64,000 nucleotides of DNA from contig OZ024809.1 in the NCBI GenBank assembly GCA_964017045.1, positions 12,530,307 through 12,594,306 of the forward strand, read 5' to 3'. The position numbers were made by a program, and so were the translations under genes. The notes below the pieces were generated by a model. The model had not been told where the DNA came from. It worked only from the letters and a program-made list of their open reading frames with translations, and did not search any database. Positions 1-8,400 of the stretch are shown here, piece after piece. This stretch comes from Omphiscola glabra. Its lineage: Eukaryota; Mollusca; Gastropoda; Lymnaeidae. The first letter of the stretch is position 1. The number at the start of each line of letters is the position of its first letter.

Positions 1-542
1 AGTTAACGAAATAATAGGATACGTTAACCTACTCTTTACAAAAATTAGAGTACCATGTTTAATATGGAAATAACCCCCCCCCCCCCCCCCCGCAATTCAA
101 AAATAATTTAAAAAATTAATTGAAGACATATAAAAAAAATAATGAAATTTACCCAGACGCCGTACACAGTAAAAACAAGAAGGAAACAATACCCGTTTTA
201 TTCAGGATTGAAAAACCAAGGGGATAGAGGGGTGGGATAGAAGGGTGGGATACAGGCGATCAGTGTCCAGAATAGGCGATAAAACACGCTCGATGCTGAT
301 GGGTGCTGCCCATGGCTAGACAGTGGTAGAGAGTAGGCCTACTTGGGTGGGTGAGTTCAAGCGTTTCACCAATTGTTTTTGAAATGTATACTTTTTCTGT
401 GAAATCTAATTTTTAATGGGAAGCGCAGTGAGCCAATCCCTAGGCTGGGGTACTGCGCTATATACAACCACCTCAATAATAATAATAATGATAATAGGTA
501 ATGCCACTCTTCTGACGAGCTTCTTTTTTTTTACATCCACAG
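1..542. other. Intron upstream of the STEAP-type terminal exon
   Basis: No coding segment was recognised here. The stretch holds a poly-C tract near 67-91, a short G-rich duplication near 220-250 and an (ATA/ATG)n microsatellite near 475-500. It ends in a T-rich tract and AG at 541-542, which reads as the 3' splice site of the following exon. The earlier STEAP exons (oxidoreductase domain and TM1-4) must lie left of the window. Confidence 0.6.
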
Positions 543-1829
543 GGCGAGCTGTCAACCCTCACTGGAGTCTTGACCTACGCCATCTTGTGCATCCTGGCCG
601 TGACGTCACTTCCGACTGTGGCCGACTCCTTAAACTGGGTCGAGTGGAGGTTCGTCCAATCGAAATTCGGCTTCCTCGCCCTCCTGATGGCGACCAGCCA
701 CGCGTGGATCATGGGATTCCCCCACTGGCTCAGCTACACGAGCTGGACCGAAATGTTGCACTCCGTCAGCTTCATGAGCGCCTTCTTGCCCGCCATTGTG
801 ATCTGTCTCCGCGCCATTCAATGGCTGCCGTGCATCAGTCGCAGGCTGAGGAAGATACGACGAGGCGGGGAGGAAAACGCTGTTCCGAGGGTCATAGTTC
901 AAAGTTCTAGTAATAGAAACACGGCCGTGAGGAATGGAACGGTGACGCGTTCTAGCGCGCAAAAGAATGGATGCGGCCCCGTTTTCGATAAGACGGATAT
1001 GAGGAATAAGGATATGGGATGTTATTGTGGATACAACCCCGCATCAGAGAAGTGCTGCGTGGAAGGAGGAGGCGGCTGCTGCCAGGGAGGCGGAGGTGAC
1101 TGCTGTTGCAGTGGTGCTGCTGCTCCGGTTGAGGTCAAGGTCGAGTTAGCATCGTGCTGTGAAAGTAAGCGTGCTGCCAAACATCAGGAGGTCAGTCCCC
1201 GGAAGGGAAACGACGTTAACCCCGAGCTACCCATGTCTTCTCACGATGGTCAAAATAAAACTTCTGCGGTAGAAGGGTTAACAAGATGTAACGTTATGAC
1301 CGAGGAAAAACTAGTACTTAATTCTAGTACCGAGAGAACAGCAGATTTGAAGTCTAATACCGAGAGAACAGCAGATTTGAAGTCTATGTCTGAGGGAGCA
1401 GCAGGATTGAAGTCAAATACCGAGAGATCATCAGAAGTGAAGTCTAATACTAAGAGAAGAGCAGATTTGACATCCATCTCTGAGAGAGCAGCAGGATTGA
1501 AGTCTAAAGCCAAGAGAACAGAAGTATTTAACTCAAATTCCGAGAGAGCGACAGGGGTTATCTCTAATCCTGAGAGAGCCTCAGGATCTAACTCTTATCC
1601 CGAGAGAGCCTCGGGATTTAACTCTTATCCCGAGAGGGCATCAGGTTTTAACCCATATCCCGAGAGAGCCTCGGGATTTAACTCCTATCCCGAGAGGGCA
1701 TCCGGTTTTAAACCCTATCCAGACATGACATCAGGTTTCAATTCTAATCCAGAGAGGACATCAGGATTATTTAACTCTTATCCCGAGAGAAGTAAATCTT
1801 CTAAGGAGGGGCTGATTTCAAGGGTGTAA
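543..1829 (+). CDS. STEAP-family metalloreductase, C-terminal exon (partial gene) with long Cys-rich and repetitive tail
   Basis: STEAP proteins are membrane ferri- and cupric reductases: a cytosolic NADPH/flavin domain feeds a six-TM haem domain. This exon encodes only the end of the haem domain. After the acceptor at 541-542 the frame is open at once (GELSTLTG...), so this is an internal start, not an initiator. Residues 1-25 include the TM4-end motif LAVTSLP. Then DSLNWVEWRFVQSKFGF and LALLMATSHAW carry the TM5 histidine that ligates haem in the family, followed by TM6 and the terminal LPCISRRLRKIRRG. Known STEAPs stop soon after that motif; this one continues for about 320 residues. A Cys cluster (CYC, CC, CC, CCC between Gly runs) lies at about 1020-1115. 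About 16 copies of a 10-residue repeat (type SYPERASGFN) run from about 1318 to 1795. The stop is TAA at 1827-1829. Family assignment is firm; the paralogue and the tail's function are unknown. No poly(A) signal was identified. Confidence 0.85.
   Translation, partial: GELSTLTGVLTYAILCILAVTSLPTVADSLNWVEWRFVQSKFGFLALLMATSHAWIMGFPHWLSYTSWTEMLHSVSFMSAFLPAIVICLRAIQWLPCISRRLRKIRRGGEENAVPRVIVQSSSNRNTAVRNGTVTRSSAQKNGCGPVFDKTDMRNKDMGCYCGYNPASEKCCVEGGGGCCQGGGGDCCCSGAAAPVEVKVELASCCESKRAAKHQEVSPRKGNDVNPELPMSSHDGQNKTSAVEGLTRCNVMTEEKLVLNSSTERTADLKSNTERTADLKSMSEGAAGLKSNTERSSEVKSNTKRRADLTSISERAAGLKSKAKRTEVFNSNSERATGVISNPERASGSNSYPERASGFNSYPERASGFNPYPERASGFNSYPERASGFKPYPDMTSGFNSNPERTSGLFNSYPERSKSSKEGLISRV
1020..1116 (+). 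other. Cysteine-rich patch in the STEAP-type tail
   Basis: About 32 codons read CYC, then CC, CC and CCC, separated by glycine runs, with another CC about 18 residues downstream. In STEAP topology this tail is cytosolic. Paired and tripled cysteines resemble metal-binding sequences such as metallothioneins, but no known domain was recognised. Confidence 0.6.
1318..1795 (+). repeat. In-frame 30-bp coding minisatellite (10-residue repeat) in the STEAP-type tail
   Basis: About 16 tandem units of 30 bp keep the reading frame. Early units look like SNTERTADLK; later units look like SYPERASGFN and are more uniform. Glu-Arg at positions 4-5 is almost invariant. Later units are nearly identical, which suggests recent expansion at the 3' end. 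Confidence 0.85.
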
Positions 1830-1994
1830 TCAAACGGGATTAACCTGCGTCATCAGTTCAGCGAAGAGAAAAAAAAACTTCTACAGGAACTCGACTTAAA
1901 GAAAAGCAGAGTTCACGAATATGACCGATAGAGGCCGAAATTGAATGTGTTTGATTGATGCCGACATTAGCTTGGGGTCATTATTACCGTCTCA

Positions 1995-2165
1995 GAGAGT
2001 CATCATCATCATCATGTCCCTTAGTCTTTGGACTGTTGGGGAGCCACAGCTGACATGAAAACTATCCTTCTCCATTCCTCTCTGTCTTCTGCACTACGCA
2101 TTATAGGATCGACTAGTTTTAGTCCCGTCCACTCTTTGAGACACTTAGAGAGTGTCTTGGATCAA
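1995..2165 (-). mobile_element. 3' end of a non-LTR retrotransposon (LINE remnant)
   Basis: The complement reads MRSAEDREEWRRIVF and then VAPQQSKD before a stop and a (GAT)n tract. This is the typical C-terminus of endonuclease/reverse-transcriptase LINEs, followed by a simple 3' tail. Only about 170 bp remains, so it is a heavily 5'-truncated copy. Confidence 0.6.
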
Positions 2166-2309
2166 ATTAATGCTTAGCTATTTTAGACTTTGAGTATGAG
2201 AGGAAACTTTTCTGTTACCAATAGTGTATCAGTTGTTGCATCATCAAACTGGCTAAAGGCACGGGGCTTTCATGACTGACCCATGTAACGCACTGGGATG
2301 CAGAGTCTG

Positions 2310-3010
2310 ATTCGCTAAACGTGAGCCGATGCCGCGTTTTAATGGCTAAAAGTGTTGCGATGCTAATTCTGATTGGCTAAGGGTGTAATGATGCAGCATC
2401 TGATAGGCTCAATGTGTAATGATGAAGCGTCTGATTGGCTAAGTGTGTAATGAAGCAGCGCCTGATCGGCTAAATGTGTAATGATGAAGCGTCTGACTGG
2501 CTAAATGTGTAATGATGAAGCGTCTGATTGGCTAAGTGTGTAATGATGCAGCGTCTGATTGGCTAAATGTGTAATGATGCAGCGTCTGATTGGCTTAATG
2601 TGTAATAATGCAGTGTCTGATTGGCTACGTGTGTAATAATGAAGCGCCTGATTGGCTAAGTGGATAATGATGAAGCGTCTGACTGGCTAAATGTGTAATG
2701 ATGAAGCGTCTGATTGGCTAAGTGTGTAATGATGCAGCGTCTGATTGGCTAAATGTGTAATGATGCAGCGTCTGATTGGCTAAATGTGTAATGATGAAGC
2801 GTCTGATTGGCTAAGTGGATAATGATGAAGCACCTCATTGGCTAAGTGTGTAATGATGCAGCGTCTGATCGGCTAAATGTGTAACGATGCAATGACTGAT
2901 AGTCTAACTGTGTGACGTTGCAAGATCTGATTGGTTAAATGTGTGATACTGCAAAACTTTACTGTCAAGTGTAAGGTGATACAACGACTGATTGGCAAAA
3001 GGTGTGGTAA
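2310..3010. repeat. 31-bp minisatellite, about 20 copies
   Basis: The core motif GTCTGATTGGCTAA recurs about every 31 bp, separated by GTGTAATGATG(A/C)AGC-type spacers. Copies in the middle are near identical and the edges are degenerate. It lies downstream of the STEAP-type stop. No gene was recognised in it. Confidence 0.9.
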
Positions 3011-3199
3011 TGCACTGTGTCACTGCTACATAACCACGTTCGCTCACCAGAATACTCTTGTGTAATCAATATATCTCGCTTACTTTAAACATTGCTATGT
3101 ATCACAAAATAGGCTGCTATCATTATGTATATCATGTCATGCATCCCAGCTTATGTATAACATTTCCGATTTTCATCCTACTCCTCACATTTGATTTTC

Positions 3200-3312
3200 T
3201 GATCATCATCATCAATGGCACCACAGCTAATGGAGGGCTCTAGCCTGTCTCACTACATCCCTCCACTCATACACAACAATGACACTTCTTCTCCATGCAC
3301 GGACCCCCAGAT
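3200..3312 (-). mobile_element. LINE 3'-end fragment
   Basis: On the complement the sequence encodes EWRDVVRQARALH before a stop and a (GAT)n tail. The same C-terminal pattern (VEQARALNGM) occurs at 28.5 kb, so both probably belong to one LINE family. Confidence 0.6.
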
Positions 3313-5273
3313 GAAGTTAACTGCACAACACCTCTCCATTCATTTATGATGATACCCATACGTATGTAGCGTATTTATAATACTCATAATAACTATATTT
3401 CCCTTTTCTGTATATTATCACCAATTGTGTTTCACATTTCTGAAATTCAAGGCCACCCGAAAGCAGGTCGTGGAGAAAGGGGGGGGGGCACTCGTCCCGG
3501 GCGCCAATATCAGGGGGCTGCGAAAAATTCTTTTTTAAACAAGACCTTAATAGTGAATTAAATGAACGATAAAAGCCCATGTACTTCACCAAGACACATG
3601 GTGCCAATATCGTCTTTTTTGCTGTCATGGACCGCCCCGAAAGATGCATTTTTCTGTGTATCAAGAGGCTCTGTTTTTAGGCTTCGTCCCTACACGGCTG
3701 TTTTGATATCCAGTCCTGTGTATCCCCATTTCCGATATACGTTCTTCTATTACTTTTGAATTAGCCTTATCTAACGTGTAATATTATTACGATCCCGATA
3801 TCATATTATAAGAGTTGTCCTAAGTTGGCCCCAATGTTATCCACATTATAATTAATATAATTAAATGTATTCTTGTGTTCTTTTTAAAGTATTTTTTGTG
3901 GGGGGGGGATGTATTGTGTGTGTGTTTTTTAATCCTTTATTTTAATTTCCCTTTTGTTCGTGGGTGGCCAATAGGTAAAATCATTGGATGGCTAACTGAC
4001 CCACTTCCCGCCAAGCTGTCGAGCTGGAACTTGGCACATACTCTTGTTGACGATGAATTTTCAGCCCTACCCACCCCCACCCCACCAACACCCCCAACCA
4101 ACCCAGCCCCCCACCCCCAATAAGTTTTTCGTGTAATAATTTCTTTTGTTTTTCTGAAATAATTATGTGGTGTTAAAGCGGGTAGGTCAAACGAATCTTG
4201 AAATTGTTCAACGGAACGAAAGTGCGGTTGCGATCTATTGGTTGGACGGGTGGGGGGGGGGGGGAGGGTTGGTAAGCACCCATTGGGATTCTTATAAATT
4301 GCGCTACTTGTATGCATGTTGTTGTTTTTTTTCCTCCAATTTTCAGCCCCCCTCCCTTTCCCCTTTTCCCCTCAATTGCTCGATATTACATCTTATAAAG
4401 ACTTTATACGCACAATTTTGTTGTTAAGGTTTGTTTAGTTTTATCTTTGAACTTTGGCACCGAGCTCTCAATGTTAAGCAATGATATCTGTGGCGTGTTC
4501 GGGTAATACTGCTGTCTCTATAAAATATGGTAATTCCCTCTACTTTTTAATTTGGTTTTTTTTTTTTTGGTTCTTTGTTTTTGTTTTGTTATGCTGGTTT
4601 ATATCTCCTCTTATCATTGCCCTTATCTTAGAGCTCATCGCAAGTCTCATAAATTAAAATGCTCTTACTTCTGCGCTGTTTGCCACACTATGGCGACTTG
4701 TGCCACATTTTTAGTGCAGGGACCAACCAGCGCGCTGCGTGCTGGGCGGTACGTTAAATATGGCGCCCCCACATCTTACCCCCCCTCTCTCCTCCCTCCC
4801 TCCCCGTGTTGGATGAATCACAATAAACTTCTTTTTTTTTAAAAATAAATTCAGCTTGATTCAAATAAAGGAATTATTTTTCAGTTACATATTTTAAAAA
4901 ATAGTTTCTTTTTTTTAAATTATCAATTACAAACTAAATTAAATCCAACCACAGAACAAAGAAAAGTTGGTCTTGTACAAGTTCTTTTTTTTTAATTTAC
5001 AAGTGGCATCACATAATAAAAAGCATTTGAGGTTTTGGTAACATGTATACCTTTATCTTCACTGTTGTTTGTGATGTTTGTTAGTTGAACATTCATCACG
5101 TTTCATCACAAATTAGCCTGACCTGAGACATATTATGAACTTCAAGCCACTTTCAAGCTGAGTTTTAACAAAGGCAAGTATGCTGAGAACTGAGACTAAT
5201 TTTGAGTAATTTTTAGAGGACAGCAATGAAGTATATGGTGGACGAACTGTGTGTGTGTGGGGGGGGGGGGAAT
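3313..5273. other. Intergenic region between convergent STEAP-type and TLR genes
   Basis: No gene was recognised. Short reading frames here are AT-rich or low complexity. The region has several poly-G/C runs (3480, 3900, 4250, 5258) and pyrimidine-rich patches. The 3' UTR of the TLR should lie in the right-hand part; no clear polyadenylation signal was found near the TLR stop. Confidence 0.5.
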
Positions 5274-5471
5274 CTATCTTAAATCTCTGGCCAGTTTATC
5301 CCAGAAGGCATTGCGTTCCCTTTCTGCGACGTCGTCCCCTGAGGGGTAGGGCATGTAGGTATTGTTACGAATGAAGCTGGTCAGACAGCCGAGTTTGTGG
5401 GAGGGGATGTTCTCCTTGAGAAGGAACACGAGCACGGGGCGGCCGGCGTACACCGACTCCATGTTCGCCAT
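5274..5471 (-). CDS. TLR coding exon 3: end of TIR domain (box 3) and stop
   Basis: The acceptor TTTCAG precedes ATGGCGAACATGGAG, read here as internal codons. The exon encodes 65 residues including RPVLVFLLKENIP and NAFWDKLARDLR, then TAG. The FW pair is TIR box 3. There is almost no tail after the TIR domain. Confidence 0.92.
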   Translation of the reverse strand: MANMESVYAGRPVLVFLLKENIPSHKLGCLTSFIRNNTYMPYPSGDDVAERERNAFWDKLARDLR

Positions 5472-8400
5472 CTGAAACGAGACGTGATAATATATATTTA
5501 TTTGGCGCATATGTCAGGTCTGGACACTTTAACTTGAGATCAAAGGCGTGCATTCTAAGTTTATAATCGTTGGGTTATGATTAGTCAAAGTCATGGGCAT
5601 TTTGGCTACACGACTTTATCAGCTGACAAAACGCATAAAAGCAAACACACACACAACATCGTTTTCAAAAAGCACTCACACAAATTTGTCACAAAAGTTA
5701 CACAGAGACAACCTAATATTAAAAATCGTTAAAATTTGTGGCAGCCCCACACTCTCCATGCGTGACGTCATTTTATGGATGGCAAACAAGGAAAACACGG
5801 AAATTCGTAAGATTCCTCCGTGTGGACATTTATTCTTAACCACTGCTCTGCTAGTAAACCGTTCACTTAACCACTGCCCTGCTAGTAAACCGTTCACTTA
5901 ACCACTGTCCTGCTAGTAAACCGTTCACTTAACCACTGCCCTGCTAGTAAACCGTTCACTTAACCACTGCTCTGCTAGTAAACCGTTCACTTAACCACTG
6001 CTCTGCTAGTAAACCGTTCACTTAACCACTGCTCTGCTAGTAAACCGTTCACTTAACCACTGCTCTGCTAGTAAACCGTTCACTTAACCACTGCTCTGCT
6101 AGTAAACCGTTCACCTAACCACTGCTCTGCTAGTAAACCGTTCACCTAACCACTGCTCTGCTAGTAAACCGTTCACCTAACCACTGCTCTGCTAGTAAAC
6201 CGTTCACCTAACCACTGCTCTGCTAGTAAACCGTTCACCTAACCACTGCTCTGCTAGTAAACCGTTCACCTAACCACATTCTCCATCTCATATAACCACC
6301 TACCCACATACTCAGTTTTCTTAACTATTCATCTTCGTACACAATTCCTTCCCATTACTACCCTTTGCCCACATACTCTTCTCTTACATAGCCCATAACA
6401 GACCACACCATATCTGACCACACCACACCTGACCACACCATACCTGACCACACCATACCCGACAACACCGTACCCGACCACACCATACCTGCCGGCATTG
6501 AAGCCTGGTCCCAGAAACTTTAGCGCGGTGTTTCCCAATGTGGGGCCAACGCCCCACAGGGGGGCAATTTGATTGTTTAGGGGGGGCAATTGAAAAATGA
6601 GCTGTCTAGAATTTGAAAACCAACCGTCTACTTAGATTGAACTTGTATTATAAAGAAAAAGCAACATTAAAGTCTCTATTTACTGCTCATACTAAAACTG
6701 TCAATTTTACTCTTGAGGCTAGTTATAAAATATTCTTCCACATCGCCAAATCTGGGAAAAATCAAACTATAGGATAGAATTTAATAAAAACCATCTATAG
6801 CAGGATTTCTTAAAACGGTTTATGGAAAAAGATGACAAAAGATGAAAGCTATGCCACTCAGTAACATTACTGTTAGCAGGAGAATAGATGAGATGAGTGA
6901 AGATATTGAAATACAACTTGTTGAAAAGCTGAAAACAAGAGCATTGTCAGTGAAAATGGATGAATCAGCTTTGAGAGACAGTGAGGCTGTAGGACAGTCA
7001 GGCTGGAAGACAGTAAGGCTGTAGGACAGTGAGGCTGTAGGACAGTGAGGCTGTATCGATAACTTACGTAAGATATATTGATAAAGGGTATTTTCCTGAA
7101 GAAATGTTGTCCTGTAAATCATTAGAAAGCACCACTACTCGAAAGGGAATTGCTTGAAAAGAATTATGGAACTAGTTGATACTCTTGCGATTGTTTAAAG
7201 TGACAAACCCGATATGAAGTATACCTGTTAACGGTCGACGGTAAAGCATGTGTAAGTTATTTAGCTGATATCTTTGAAAAACTAAATGTATTAAATAATC
7301 AACTTCAAGAAACACATAAAACTCGTGTCGATGCAAAATTCGAAGATATTTGGTTTCCTTCCCGTCATTGAATTTTGTCACAAAAAATATTGACAACAAA
7401 AATTTTTGAAAAGTTTCATCGCCTCCAAAAATGTGAAGTGACTGATACCGCTACACTTGTTTTTGTCGATCATCAGATAATTCTATCGGCTGATTTAAAA
7501 GAACGATTGTCTGATTTGAAACAAATTGATTTTCCAACGTGAATGATGCAGCCAACGTTGGTGGATTTGTCTCATATTTCAAATATGCAGTATCAAGAAG
7601 AACTTTCAGAAATGCAAAAACGATGAGTCAGTTAAAAACTTTATTTAATATAAAAGGAACGATGACATGGCTTTGAGGGGAAACGTTTAAGTTTCTTCAG
7701 TGAACGACCCTATTTTTTGAATATTAACAATTATGTATATGATACATGGTTTGGGTTGGGGGGGGGGATGGCACAAAAAAGGTTGGGAAACACCGCCTAG
7801 CGCATCTGTTTACTGAATGCCCAGCACTAGATGTTGCGGGGAGGCCAGGGCGGCGCGAGAGTCTTACGTTACGGCATGTTACATGGCACTGCCCAGCGCT
7901 AGATATTTGCGGGGGAAGCTAGGGCGGCGGAAGGGTCCTACGTTTCGACGTGTTACATTGCACTGCCCAGCAGATGGCGCTAGTTGCTAATGTACTAGCT
8001 TGAGGCTTCGAGAACGTAAGCACACGCCCCAAGCAGAAAATGTGTGTTAGTTACGGTACTGACCTGCACTTCATAGTTACACCAATGGCTTTTCAGCAGA
8101 CTGCTGGTCAGTATGACAAGCGTCTTCCTGCTGGCACTGACGGCACTCACGATATTGGACGCTATGAAGTTTCCCGCCACAAAGTTACGACCGTGGACGT
8201 GAACTTTCAAACCCCGTTTTTCCAATTCTGGAAAGAATTTTTTTTTAAAAATAAATATCAACCAAAAAAAAAAAAAATACCCACAAAAAAAAAAAAAAAA
8301 AAAAAAAAACCCAACAACTTAGAATTGTTTCGTTATGACAAATTTTTTGTTCAAATCCTTTTTTTTTTTTTTTCTTTTGGCATGTCTGTTGTTTTTAAGT

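Noticed and set aside
416..910. 164-codon frame overlapping the STEAP-type exon
   Set aside because: Different frame from the recognisable STEAP sequence and it crosses the intron boundary.
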